Source of the DNA: Parvibaculum sp041688015
GTDB taxonomy: Bacteria > Pseudomonadota > Alphaproteobacteria > Parvibaculales > Parvibaculaceae
Assembly (NCBI GenBank): GCA_041688015.1
Contig: JBDNIY010000008.1
Location: 1-64,000, forward strand
Direction: 5' to 3'
DNA length: 64,000 nucleotides
Position 1 is the stretch's first letter. Each line of letters opens with the position of its first letter. Below are positions 26,522 to 37,062 of the stretch, piece after piece. A program made the translations under genes and the position numbers. The notes under the pieces were generated by a model. That model was given only the letters and a program-made list of their open reading frames with translations. It was not told the DNA's origin and ran no database searches.

Positions 26522-27383
26522 CCGGGATTTTACAGGCGCGGATCATTTGCGTAGTTGTCGAGCCGATGATGAGGCTGCGGATACGCGAGTGGCCGAAGGC
26601 ACCCATCACCAGCAGATCGATCTCGTTCGTCTCAATCGCTTTTGAGATGACCTCATCGGGATGACCCGGCAGCACTTCACTGACCGTCTCGCGGCCTGCC
26701 ATGCGCAGCAGGGCCGCTGCGGTCTCAAGCCGCTCCTGTACTTCCGTGGTGGCCGGACCGACGCTTAGAAGGTGGCAGGCGACGCCGTTAAAAATCGGGC
26801 TGGCAGCCACATAGGCCACCGCCTTGAGCGCGCTGGGGCCACCGTCAAAACCGATCATCAAACGCTGGATGGGCCGGAAGGCGCGCGAGGCGACAAGCAC
26901 CGGGCGACGACTGGCGCGCACGACGCGCTCAAGATTTGAGCCCAGATGCAACTTGGCAAAATCAGCCGCCTCGCCGCGCTTACCGATGACGATGATTTCG
27001 GCATCGCCCTCAAAAGTATGCACCGTCTCGATAATGTCTTCGTTACGCAGCCGCGTGGCCACTTCGCCAACACCTGCCGCAAGCAGCGCGCTGCGGGCCT
27101 CATCAAGAATGATCCGGCCACGCTTATGCGCGAGCTTGGCCTTTTGCGCGTCAAGCTCGACCAGTTCTTCCAGCAGCGAGGTACGCGCACCAAGCCCAAT
27201 GCTGCCGCTGAGGTTGACCGGCGCGCTCGCCACATCACGCCGCCCCAAGACATGAAAGACCTCAACCGCCATCGGTCCCCGCGTTGCCACCCAAGCTGCA
27301 TGATCGCAAACGCTTTGCGCGTAGATTGATCCGTCAATCAAGGCCATCAATTTGGTCACTGTCGAAATCTCCCCGTTTGTCAT
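26505..27383 (-). CDS. Universal stress protein, two UspA domains
   Basis: A 292-residue protein with two tandem Usp domains. The first begins KLMALIDGSIYAQSVCDHAAW; the second begins RLMIGFDGGPSALKAVAYVA and ends LVMGAFGHSRIRSLIIGSTT, which carries the G-x2-G-x9-G-[ST] ATP-binding pattern. In the first domain IVIGKRGEAADF lacks the full pattern. Usp proteins aid survival under starvation or stress. It begins 11 bases after the SulP transporter gene on the same strand, so it is co-expressed and may sense or regulate the transporter. Confidence 0.88.
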   Translation of the reverse strand: MTNGEISTVTKLMALIDGSIYAQSVCDHAAWVATRGPMAVEVFHVLGRRDVASAPVNLSGSIGLGARTSLLEELVELDAQKAKLAHKRGRIILDEARSALLAAGVGEVATRLRNEDIIETVHTFEGDAEIIVIGKRGEAADFAKLHLGSNLERVVRASRRPVLVASRAFRPIQRLMIGFDGGPSALKAVAYVAASPIFNGVACHLLSVGPATTEVQERLETAAALLRMAGRETVSEVLPGHPDEVISKAIETNEIDLLVMGAFGHSRIRSLIIGSTTTQMIRACKIPVMLFR

Positions 27384-27394
27384 CTCAAATCAGA

Positions 27395-28885
<1,491 letters not shown>

Positions 28886-29133
28886 TGGCGTTCTCCAATG
28901 GCGATGCAGCAGCACGCGGGGCGGGATGGCGGCGGGCAAGCCACGTCTGGCAAGCATGAAAGGGGGGATCACACGCATTGGGACAAATCAATGAGCGGCG
29001 GGCATATAAGCCTGCAATGGATCAACTAGGGGGCCAATATAGACACGCAGCAGGCGCGGCAAGCTCTTTCTCCCGCCGGTGCCGGTGATAGGGTTAGCTT
29101 TGCGCCGTTTGACCCAACCTTGAGACACCGCCC

Positions 29134-30030
29134 ATGCCGCCTTCAAATGCTGACATTCTACGCCTTACCTGCGGAGCGCTAGACTCCCATATCGCGCCAC
29201 AGGCGGGCGGCAGCCTGGCGCGCTTCAACGCTGGCCGGCAGGCCCTGATGCGCCCCTGCGCCGATGAAGGCTCAACCGATCCGCTAACCATGGCGTGTTA
29301 TCCGTTGCTGCCTTTTATCGGCCGCATCGGGCTCGGCCATTTCCGCTTTGAGGGCCGCGACATCGCATTGCTGCCCCATCCGATTTCGGCCCCCCATGCG
29401 CTCCACGGCATCGGCTGGCAACGGCCATGGCGCGTGGTTGCAGCATCGACCTGTGACGCGACCCTTGCCTTGAGCCACGACGCCGCGCGCGATGCAGGCT
29501 GGCCGTGGAGCTTTGAAGCAACGCAGCATTTTGCGCTGGAAGAAAACGCACTCACCATCACGCTGGCAATCGAAAACAAAAACCCCAACCCCATGCCCAC
29601 CGGCCTTGGCCTGCATCCCTTCTTTGAGGGCCGCCAAACCGCCCATCTCACCGGCGACCTGCCATATATGTGGGAATCTGCACCCGATGGCCTGCCCACC
29701 CATCGCGCCGAGGTGACGGCGGCGAATAATTTCAGGCGCGGGTGCCGCGTCGCGCCGCTGACGCTCGACCATTGTTTTTCAGGCGGCGTAGGGCCGCTGC
29801 ACATCCATTGGGAAGATCGCGCGCTGGATTTGCGCCTTCAGGGGCGCAATGCCGGGCACACGGTCATCTATACGCCACAAGCCCACGACTTCTTTTGCGT
29901 CGAGCCTGTGACCCACGTGCCAAACGCGGTGAACCGGCAACAGCCTACCGAGATCACCGGACTTAAAATCCTGCAACCGGGCGAGGCAATGCAACTGGCT
30001 TGCCGTTTTGAGGTGGTCGGCCTGCCGTGA
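29134..30030 (+). CDS. Aldose 1-epimerase (mutarotase) family protein
   Basis: A 298-residue beta-sandwich enzyme, likely interconverting alpha and beta anomers of a hexose. Key positions are visible: RIGLGHFRFEGRD with the substrate Arg, HALHGIGWQRPW with the first catalytic His, GLGLHPFF with the second His, and a C-terminal FCVEPVTHVPNAVN containing the catalytic Glu. It is divergent from the SulP gene and convergent with ctaG (seven-base gap). The exact sugar is unknown. Confidence 0.85.
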   Translation: MPPSNADILRLTCGALDSHIAPQAGGSLARFNAGRQALMRPCADEGSTDPLTMACYPLLPFIGRIGLGHFRFEGRDIALLPHPISAPHALHGIGWQRPWRVVAASTCDATLALSHDAARDAGWPWSFEATQHFALEENALTITLAIENKNPNPMPTGLGLHPFFEGRQTAHLTGDLPYMWESAPDGLPTHRAEVTAANNFRRGCRVAPLTLDHCFSGGVGPLHIHWEDRALDLRLQGRNAGHTVIYTPQAHDFFCVEPVTHVPNAVNRQQPTEITGLKILQPGEAMQLACRFEVVGLP

Positions 30031-30037
30031 GAGCGCG

Positions 30038-30694
30038 CTACTCGCGGTGGACTTCGACCGGATCGAAAGCGACGTCCTTGGCGGTCTTCAGCGTATCAAC
30101 TTCTTGCTGCGAACCTGCACTCAAGGGGCGCGCCGACGCGGTTTGCGCGTCGGGTTGACGAAAGAAGGTGTAGGAGAGCGTGATGGTATGGATATATTTC
30201 GCATCCGTGTCCTTCATCATGTCGGGATCGACATAGAAGACAACAGGCATACGCGCACTTTCGCCCGGCGCCAGTTTTTCTGCTGTAAAGCAGAAGCATT
30301 GGACCTTGGTGAAATAATAACCCGCTGCATCCGGCGTCACATTAAAGGTGGCGCGCGCCGTGATGGTCTTGTCGGTAAGGTTTTTGGCGAGAAAAAACAC
30401 CGTCGTTGGCAGGCCGATATGGGTTTCGACTTGGCGCTGCTCAGGCTCGAACGACCAATCGAGGTCTGACGAGACATTGGTATCAAAGCGCACCGTGATG
30501 GCGCGGCCGACGCCGGGGCCGTTCACTTTAGTCTGCAACGAGCGATTGACCGAGGTTGCCCCACCATAGCCCGTCGCGGCGCAAAACAGCCGATAAAGCG
30601 TCGGTGAATAAACAACGCCCGTTGTCATAATCCCCAGTAGCGTCAGCGACAGGATGACGGACGGCAAAACGGAAACTTTCGATGCCTTTTTCAT
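30038..30694 (-). CDS. ctaG: Cytochrome c oxidase assembly protein (Cox11/CtaG)
   Basis: Delivers copper to the CuB site of cytochrome c oxidase subunit I. One N-terminal membrane helix (VILSLTLLGIMTTGVVYS) anchors a periplasmic domain. The copper motif CFCF is present in KVQCFCFTAEKLAPGES, and the membrane-proximal Cys lies in LFCAATGYGG. The remaining 218 residues match Cox11 throughout, including NVSSDLDWSFEPEQ. It is normally inside the ctaB-ctaG-ctaE operon; here it stands alone, next to an epimerase and a TonB receptor, with no cox genes in the window. Confidence 0.93.
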   Translation of the reverse strand: MKKASKVSVLPSVILSLTLLGIMTTGVVYSPTLYRLFCAATGYGGATSVNRSLQTKVNGPGVGRAITVRFDTNVSSDLDWSFEPEQRQVETHIGLPTTVFFLAKNLTDKTITARATFNVTPDAAGYYFTKVQCFCFTAEKLAPGESARMPVVFYVDPDMMKDTDAKYIHTITLSYTFFRQPDAQTASARPLSAGSQQEVDTLKTAKDVAFDPVEVHRE

Positions 30695-30906
30695 GCCGCA
30701 AATCTAGCGGCGAGAGCCCCGCAGCGGCAAGGCCCACCCGCGTGGCCGATTGCCACGCCAACACGCCCACAAGGTTTGAATTCAACCGAAAGACTTGAAT
30801 TCCAATGGAAGGCTTGGGTTTCGGCGAATTTTTCGGCATGCTGCTACTTCAAAGCGTCCGGCGCGACCGGGCCAATAAAAAGACAAAATACTGGGGGAGC
30901 GACGAC

Positions 30907-33003
30907 GTGCGTATAGATGAGGGAAAGCTGTGTCAGAAATCGAACAGGACGCGACGCCTAGGCGGCCTGACAACCGGCCTTGCGACGGGTTTGGCCGCAA
31001 GCCTTCTGGCAGCGACGAGCGCCTATGCCGCTGACACGACCCAGACGCTTGATGAACTGGTTGTGACGTCAACCGGCTATGGCGAACCACGCGCCACCCA
31101 CCCGAGCAATATTTCCAAGATCGACAGTTTCGACATCGACTTCACCAAAGCAGAACAACCCAGCGAATTGCTGAACCGCATTCCCGGCGTCGCCATCGAA
31201 CAAGGAAGCGGCGTGGAACATCTCACCGCCATCCGCTCGCCGGTGCTAACGGGAAGCGCAGGCGCTGGCTCATTCCTCTATCTTGAAGACGGCGTGCCGT
31301 TGCGCGCGGCAGGCTTTGGCAACGTCAATGCTCTGATGGACGCCATGACCGAAGAGGCAGGCGGCATCGAAGTGGTGCGCGGCCCCGGCAGCGCGCTTTA
31401 TGGCTCCAACGCCGAACACGGCCTGATCAACGTGCTGAGCCGTGCCCCTTCGCTGACACCAGAGGCAAGCCTGACAGGATGGCTCGGGCCGCATGGCGTC
31501 AAAAACCTCGATGGCACCGCCTCGACCACCGTTCAGGGAGACGATGGTTCAAGCCAGGGCTTTCGCGGCAGTTTTGCGCTCAATGAAGACGAGGGCTTTC
31601 GCGCCAGTTCAGGCTATGGCCAGCAGAAAAGCCAGTTTCGCTATGACTTCAAAAACTTAGACACGCGCATGCGCGCCACATTGACCACCATGAACCTCAA
31701 TCAGGAAACGGCGGGCTACGTGACCGGCTATGAGGCCTACAAAGACCCGGCGCGCTACAAGACCAATCCCAATCCAGACGCCTATCGCGATGCCTGGGCG
31801 ATCCGCGCTGCCGTGCGCGTCGAACATGATTTAGGCGACAATCAAACCATCGCGATAACGCCCTATATGCGCACCAATGGTATGAATTTTCTGATGCACT
31901 ATCTGCCAACCGCGCCCATCGAGACCAACGGACATTGGTCAGCCGGGCTGCTTTCCAGCTATGAGAAAGTCTTGAGCGGTGGCCACAAGATCATCATCGG
32001 CTTTGACAGCGAATATACCAACGGCTTCGTCAACGAAACCCAAACGCAGGCGACATCCGGTGGTGCCTTTCAAGGCGTCCATTACGACTACACAGTGAAG
32101 GCTCTCGTCCTCGCGCCTTATCTGCATACCGTCTGGAACCTGGGCGATGCGACGCAAGTGACGGCCGGAATGCGCTACGAGTTCACGCGCTATGATTATG
32201 ACAACAACACAGGCATCGGTGTGTTGGGGGACTATTACCGTCCAGCCAATCGCCGCGACACATTCTCAAACCTGACGCCGAAGCTCGGCCTGACACATGC
32301 CTTTAACGACAATCTGATCGGCTTCGTCAATCTTGCCCGCGCTGCGCGCGCGCCACAAACTTCCGATCTCTACCGTCTGCAACCGGGCCAAGACCCCGAC
32401 ATCATCAAATCTGAAGTCCTCGATAGTCTAGAAATCGGCGCACGCGGCAAGATCGGCAACGCGCAATATGAAGTCTCGACCTATTTCATGGAGAAGCACA
32501 ATTACGCCTTCACCGACAGTGCCAACAAGAACATCACCGACGGCAAGACAAAACATATGGGCATCGAACTCGAACTCACCACGCCGCTGATGTGGAATTT
32601 CGATCTTGCGGCCTCTGCCACCTATGCCCGCCACACCTATGACTTCACCGATGTCGCCGACAGCATCTACGCTGGTAATGATGTCGATACGGCACCACGC
32701 ACCATCGCCAATGTCCGGCTCGGCTATAATTTTGCCGCCGACCTCGCGCGCCTTGAACTGGAATGGGTCCACATGGGGGCTTATGAGACGGACGCGGCCA
32801 ATCTTCATTCCTATGCCGGTCACGATCTGCTGAACCTGCGGGCTGAATATACGATAACGGAAAATCTCTCCGTTTTTGGCCGCCTCTCCAATCTGCTCAA
32901 TACGCGCTATGCTGATCGTGCCGATTACTCAGGCTTTTCCGGCGACCGTTATTTTCCCGGCGAGGACCGCGCGGTCTATGCGGGTGCAACAATAAGGTTC
33001 TAA
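30907..33003 (+). CDS. TonB-dependent outer-membrane receptor
   Basis: A 698-residue receptor that takes up a metal chelate, vitamin or oligosaccharide using TonB energy. The signal peptide (LATGLAASLLAATSAYA) is followed by a TonB-box-like QTLDELVVTSTGY. The plug domain ends near EVVRGPGSALYGSNAEHGLINV, the classical plug signature. A 22-strand barrel follows and ends GATIRF. I chose the GTG at 30907 because GGGGGAG lies seven bases upstream and the signal peptide then fits. No neighbour reveals the ligand; no Fur box was seen before it. Confidence 0.9.
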   Translation: MRIDEGKLCQKSNRTRRLGGLTTGLATGLAASLLAATSAYAADTTQTLDELVVTSTGYGEPRATHPSNISKIDSFDIDFTKAEQPSELLNRIPGVAIEQGSGVEHLTAIRSPVLTGSAGAGSFLYLEDGVPLRAAGFGNVNALMDAMTEEAGGIEVVRGPGSALYGSNAEHGLINVLSRAPSLTPEASLTGWLGPHGVKNLDGTASTTVQGDDGSSQGFRGSFALNEDEGFRASSGYGQQKSQFRYDFKNLDTRMRATLTTMNLNQETAGYVTGYEAYKDPARYKTNPNPDAYRDAWAIRAAVRVEHDLGDNQTIAITPYMRTNGMNFLMHYLPTAPIETNGHWSAGLLSSYEKVLSGGHKIIIGFDSEYTNGFVNETQTQATSGGAFQGVHYDYTVKALVLAPYLHTVWNLGDATQVTAGMRYEFTRYDYDNNTGIGVLGDYYRPANRRDTFSNLTPKLGLTHAFNDNLIGFVNLARAARAPQTSDLYRLQPGQDPDIIKSEVLDSLEIGARGKIGNAQYEVSTYFMEKHNYAFTDSANKNITDGKTKHMGIELELTTPLMWNFDLAASATYARHTYDFTDVADSIYAGNDVDTAPRTIANVRLGYNFAADLARLELEWVHMGAYETDAANLHSYAGHDLLNLRAEYTITENLSVFGRLSNLLNTRYADRADYSGFSGDRYFPGEDRAVYAGATIRF

Positions 33004-33073
33004 GATGACGCCCCTATGAGGCAAATAACCCCAAAGCTTGATCTCTGATACGCCACGCAACCTGACAAGGCCT

Positions 33074-34528
33074 ATGCAAACATTCGCTGACCTCTGGCCG
33101 ATTGCCGTTGCCTCGATCCAGCTTGCTGCGATGCTGGGCGCGGCGGGTCACGCCATGCTGACCAAAAGCGACGTACGCTCGGCAGCCGGTTGGGTGGGCT
33201 TTATTCTACTTGTGCCTTTTCTCGGCTGGCTGGTTTATCTGCTGTTTGGCATCAATCGCATTGAGCGGCGCGCGCGTGTCTTACGCAGGATGCCGCGCGG
33301 CACCATCCTGCATCTCCTAAAACACCAGACCAACGGCCTGCCCGCCTTGCAGGGCGAACAACGTCGCACGCTGGAAAATCTCGCCCGATTTGGACAGAAA
33401 ATGCTGAACGAAGCCTTTGAGCCCGGCAACAGCATTGACGTGCTTGAAAATGGCGACGAAGCCTATCCCGCCATGATTGCGGCCATCGACGGCGCCACAC
33501 GCTCGCTGGCGCTTTCGACCTATATTTTCAACAATGACAAGGCAGGGCGTCTGTTTCTCGACGCGCTAACACGCGCGCTTGATCGCGGCGTTCGCATCCG
33601 TGTCTTGATCGATGGTGTTGGCTCTTGGTATTCGCATCCTTCCCTCATTCCTGAACTGCGCAAGCGCAACATCAATTATGGACGTTACCTGCATTCATTC
33701 ATGCCGTGGAAGATGCCTTACCTCAACATGCGCAATCATCAGAAAATTCTGGTGATCGACGGCACATATGGCTTTACCGGCGGTATGAATATCTCCGAAG
33801 GCAATCTTGTTAAGGACGGTCCCAAAAAAGCCATTCTCGATTTTCACTTCCGCGTCGATGGGCCTGTCGTCGCCCAGCTTATGCATACATTCGCCTTTGA
33901 GTGGACCTTCACCACCGGCGAAATTCTCGATGGGCCCGACTGGTTCCCGGCCCTGTCGGCGGTTACAGACACCAAAGACACCATCGTGGCGCGCGCACTG
34001 CCCGCTGGGCCTGAGCAAGGCATCAATCCGATCCGCTGGACTATGCTAGCCGCCTTGACCGAAGCCAGTGAATCCATCCGTATCGTTACGCCCTATTTCT
34101 TGCCTGATAGCACCTTGAGCACGGTGCTGTCGGTTGCAGCCATGCGTGGCGTGCAGGTCGATATTGTGCTGCCCTCGACCAACAATCTGCCTTTTGTCGA
34201 CTGGGCCGCAACGCCGCAACTGGCATGGCTGGTGGAAGCAGGCTGCCGCGTCTGGAAGACAACAGGCCCCTTTGAACATTCAAAGCTGATGACCATTGAC
34301 GGCATCTGGTCGATGATCGGCTCGGCCAACTGGGACGGGCGCAGCCTGCGGCTCAACTTTGAGCTCAATCTAGAATGCTATGACAGCGTCTTTGCCAAGC
34401 GCCTCAATCATCTGATTGATGCGCGGATCGCAACTGCCGTGCCAGTCGAACGCGAACACATTCTCGCGCGATCCCTGCCGGTTCGCCTGCGTGATGCGGC
34501 TATTCGTCTGGCCTCGCCCTATCTCTAG
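33074..34528 (+). CDS. cls: Cardiolipin synthase (PLD family)
   Basis: Condenses phosphatidyl groups to make cardiolipin in the inner membrane. Two N-terminal helices (IAVASIQLAAMLGAAGHAML, and WVGFILLVPFLGWLVYLLFG) precede two phospholipase D domains. The HKD motifs are NHQKILVIDGTYGFTGGMN and FEHSKLMTIDGIWSMIGSAN. Length is about 484 residues, normal for ClsA. The ATG at 33074 is preferred; a TTG at 33038 would add 12 residues, and neither has a strong ribosome-binding site. Confidence 0.88.
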   Translation: MQTFADLWPIAVASIQLAAMLGAAGHAMLTKSDVRSAAGWVGFILLVPFLGWLVYLLFGINRIERRARVLRRMPRGTILHLLKHQTNGLPALQGEQRRTLENLARFGQKMLNEAFEPGNSIDVLENGDEAYPAMIAAIDGATRSLALSTYIFNNDKAGRLFLDALTRALDRGVRIRVLIDGVGSWYSHPSLIPELRKRNINYGRYLHSFMPWKMPYLNMRNHQKILVIDGTYGFTGGMNISEGNLVKDGPKKAILDFHFRVDGPVVAQLMHTFAFEWTFTTGEILDGPDWFPALSAVTDTKDTIVARALPAGPEQGINPIRWTMLAALTEASESIRIVTPYFLPDSTLSTVLSVAAMRGVQVDIVLPSTNNLPFVDWAATPQLAWLVEAGCRVWKTTGPFEHSKLMTIDGIWSMIGSANWDGRSLRLNFELNLECYDSVFAKRLNHLIDARIATAVPVEREHILARSLPVRLRDAAIRLASPYL

Positions 34529-34608
34529 TCAGTTGTTGCCATGATCCGTGGCCATATAATCGCCATGCTAAGCCATCATGCTGGGATCTTGTGAAAGGAG
34601 TTTGAGAC

Positions 34609-34908
34609 ATGACAGATAAGGCCGCGAAAACCGTTGAGGCTAAGGTTACCGCCGAGTTGGACGATTTACGTGCTGAAGTGGACCGTCTGACGAAAGCTCT
34701 GGCAGACGCAAAAGACGTTTTTGCCGAGGATATCGGCGTGCAGGCGGAAAGCCTGCGCAAAAGTGCTGAAAATGTTGCCGAGGATGTAAGCGAGCGAGCT
34801 CAGGAAGGGTGGAGGGAACTGCAAAGACAGGTTTCTGACAGACCCGTGCAAAGTGCGCTCATCGCCCTCGGTATCGGTTTCTTGTTATCGCGCCTTCTAT
34901 CACGCTAG
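34609..34908 (+). CDS. YqjD/ElaB-like (DUF883) membrane-anchored protein
   Basis: A 99-residue protein with a long charged coiled-coil (KVTAELDDLRAEVDRLTKAL onward) and a single C-terminal membrane helix (QSALIALGIGFLLSRLLSR). The layout matches the DUF883 family, in which YqjD and ElaB of E. coli tether stationary-phase ribosomes to the inner membrane. AAAGGAG lies upstream of the ATG with suitable spacing. The next gene is a YqjE-like protein, the same partner order as yqjD-yqjE, which supports the assignment. Confidence 0.8.
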   Translation: MTDKAAKTVEAKVTAELDDLRAEVDRLTKALADAKDVFAEDIGVQAESLRKSAENVAEDVSERAQEGWRELQRQVSDRPVQSALIALGIGFLLSRLLSR

Positions 34909-34917
34909 GGGTTCATC

Positions 34918-35433
34918 ATGGCCGGTTCAGCCGAAAAACTACGCCGTCTCGCCGAACTGGAGCTGCTGCGCGCCGAACTACACGCACGGCAAACGGCACG
35001 ACGCGCGCTCTGGATCACGATTGGCGCATTGGTTGGGCTGATGGCGCTCGCCATTCTGGCCTATGCTGCTTTTCTCATGCTGTCGGCCCAACTCGGCACG
35101 ATTAACGCAGCGCTCACCGTTGGCGGCGCGCTCGTCGTTTTTGCCATCTGCGCGATTGTCATGGCGAACCGCGCGCCGGGACGCACACAACAACTCGAAG
35201 CTGAAATTTTGAAACGGTCATTGCAAGACGCCCGCGACAACCTGCGTGAAGAATTTGCCGCGCTGGAAAAAGGCGTCGATCAAATCAGCAACGGGCTTGG
35301 CCTATTCGCGAAAGGCCAATCTTCTGGCACAAACAAGAACCTCGCCACGATCATCGTGATCTTAAACGCGTTGGCCGCCTTGAGCCCGACGCTCAATCGT
35401 TATATTCAACCGATCCTGAAAATAGTCGACTAA
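34918..35433 (+). CDS. YqjE-like (phage holin superfamily III) membrane protein
   Basis: A 171-residue protein: a short charged N-terminal helix, two adjacent membrane helices (LWITIGALVGLMALAILAY, and LTVGGALVVFAICAIVM), then a charged cytoplasmic coiled-coil and a final weakly hydrophobic part. It fits the YqjE/holin-like family usually paired with YqjD/DUF883 proteins and begins nine bases after that gene. There is no phage context, so a lysis role is unlikely; envelope stress or stationary-phase physiology is more probable. Confidence 0.7.
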   Translation: MAGSAEKLRRLAELELLRAELHARQTARRALWITIGALVGLMALAILAYAAFLMLSAQLGTINAALTVGGALVVFAICAIVMANRAPGRTQQLEAEILKRSLQDARDNLREEFAALEKGVDQISNGLGLFAKGQSSGTNKNLATIIVILNALAALSPTLNRYIQPILKIVD

Positions 35434-35442
35434 GCGCTAGGC

Positions 35443-35886
35443 TCAAACCGCCTCGACCTGTAACACGCCGTCGCTTTCGCCGATGACGCAGACCGATGTG
35501 CCAACCGGCAAATCCGGGCCTGAGGCGAGCCACTGCCCATCGCCGATCTTGAGCTTGCCGCGTCCGTTCACGATCGCTTGATCCAGCACAAAGCTCTGAC
35601 CGACATAGGATTGCGCCCGTTGATTGAGCAGAGGCCGATCACTGATGATGGGATTGCGGCTCAGCCAACGCCGCGAGGCCCAAACCGCCAGCACCGAAAG
35701 GGCGGCAAAAAGTACGATCTGCCCTGTCATCGGAATAGGCAGAACGAACTGCAACACGCCGACAATGGCAGCGGCCGCTGCCAACCAGATGAAAAAAATA
35801 CCGGGCACCAGCAATTCTAGGATGCCGAGAACAACGGCGATAATCCACCATGTCCAGTGGTCAAGATCGGCGAGAAAAGTCTCCAT
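35443..35886 (-). CDS. NfeD-family membrane protein
   Basis: A short NfeD protein of 147 residues with three membrane helices (WWIIAVVLGILELLVPGIFF onward) and a C-terminal OB-fold domain (RAQSYVGQSFVLDQAIVNGRGKLKIGD) like YuaF/NfeD1b. It has no protease domain. It starts 14 bases after the stomatin-like gene on the same strand. NfeD proteins are the regular partners of SPFH proteins and are thought to help organise membrane microdomains, so the two form a functional pair. Confidence 0.88.
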   Translation of the reverse strand: METFLADLDHWTWWIIAVVLGILELLVPGIFFIWLAAAAAIVGVLQFVLPIPMTGQIVLFAALSVLAVWASRRWLSRNPIISDRPLLNQRAQSYVGQSFVLDQAIVNGRGKLKIGDGQWLASGPDLPVGTSVCVIGESDGVLQVEAV

Positions 35887-35900
35887 ACTTCACCCCCCGC

Positions 35901-36896
35901 TCAATCGTCGCGGCTGATAGGCGGCACCGCCCCACCAGAACGGCGCGGGCGTGTCCCCGAGCCTCCACCCGTGCCACCGCCACCACTGCCAAAGGCTTCC
36001 TGCGCCAACTCGCTAATGCCACCGAGGGCGCCAATGACGCTGGCCGCTTCTAACGGCATCAGCACAAGTTTCTGATTGGGGGCCTTGGCAATGTCCTTCA
36101 GCGCGTCAACATATTTGGTCGCCACGAAATAGTTAAGCGCCTGCACGTTGCCACCGGCAATCGCTTCGCTGACGACCTGTGTTGCCTTAGCTTCGGCTTC
36201 GGCCTGACGCTCGCGCGCCTCGGCGTCACGGTAAGCGGCTTCGCGGCGACCTTCTGCTTCAAGGATGGCCGCTTGCTTCTTGCCTTCTGCCGCTAGAATG
36301 GCAGCCTGCCGGAAGCCTTCAGCTTCCAAAATATTAGCGCGCTTTTCGCGTTCAGCCTTCATCTGGCGCGCCATGCTGTCGATGATGTCGCGCGGCGGCG
36401 CAATGTCCTTGATCTCGATACGGGTAACCTTGAGGCCCCAAGGGTGCGTCGCTTCATCTACCACAGTGAGAAGGCGCGCATTGATACTGTCGCGCTGGGA
36501 GAGCAATTCATCAAGATCCATGCTGCCCATCACAGTACGCACATTGGTCATGATGAGATTGAGCACAGCAAGCCGGAGATTGCCGACCTCATAAGACGCC
36601 TTGGCGGCATCCAGCACCTGATAGAAAACGACGCCATCCACCGTCACCATGGCGTTGTCGCGCGTGATGACTTCTTGGCTCGGCACGTCAACCACGGTTT
36701 CCATGACGTCAACTTTGGCGCCAATCCGATCCACGAAAGGCGTGATCACGCCAAGACCCGGCATCAGGCTGTGGGTGTAGCGCCCGAAGCGCTCAACCGT
36801 ATAGACATAACCCTGTGGGACGATCTTAACCGCCTTGATGAGAAAGATGATGGCGAGAAACAAGACCGCAAAGACAAAAAAAGTACCGCCGAACAT
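35901..36896 (-). CDS. SPFH/Band 7 stomatin-like protein (QmcA-like)
   Basis: A roughly 331-residue protein with one N-terminal membrane helix (FFVFAVLFLAIIFLIKAV), the SPFH domain (IVPQGYVYTVERFGRYTHSL onward) and a long alanine/glutamate-rich coiled-coil (AEGKKQAAILEAEGRREAAY). The tail is glycine-rich. It matches stomatin/paraslipin proteins that scaffold membrane microdomains and influence proteases. Three in-frame ATGs lie close together; the one at 36896 has AGAAGG nine bases upstream, while 36905 and 36917 would add three or seven residues. It is the first gene of the pair with NfeD. Confidence 0.88.
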   Translation of the reverse strand: MFGGTFFVFAVLFLAIIFLIKAVKIVPQGYVYTVERFGRYTHSLMPGLGVITPFVDRIGAKVDVMETVVDVPSQEVITRDNAMVTVDGVVFYQVLDAAKASYEVGNLRLAVLNLIMTNVRTVMGSMDLDELLSQRDSINARLLTVVDEATHPWGLKVTRIEIKDIAPPRDIIDSMARQMKAEREKRANILEAEGFRQAAILAAEGKKQAAILEAEGRREAAYRDAEARERQAEAEAKATQVVSEAIAGGNVQALNYFVATKYVDALKDIAKAPNQKLVLMPLEAASVIGALGGISELAQEAFGSGGGGTGGGSGTRPRRSGGAVPPISRDD

Positions 36897-37062
36897 TTGC
36901 TTCATCCTTCTCATGGTGCATGGAAAACAAAGAGCGCACGCTGAACTCCTGAGCCAACCATAGCCCAGAATGACAACCGGTGCCGCATATAGTGACACGA
37001 CACCGGCTTTATATAGGAAGGCAGAGCAGGAAATTCAGCGCTTAGATATCAGCGCTCAAAGG

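Noticed and set aside
34918..35433. Phage holin, suggesting a prophage
   Set aside because: The pairing with a DUF883 gene matches chromosomal yqjD-yqjE; no other phage gene is near.
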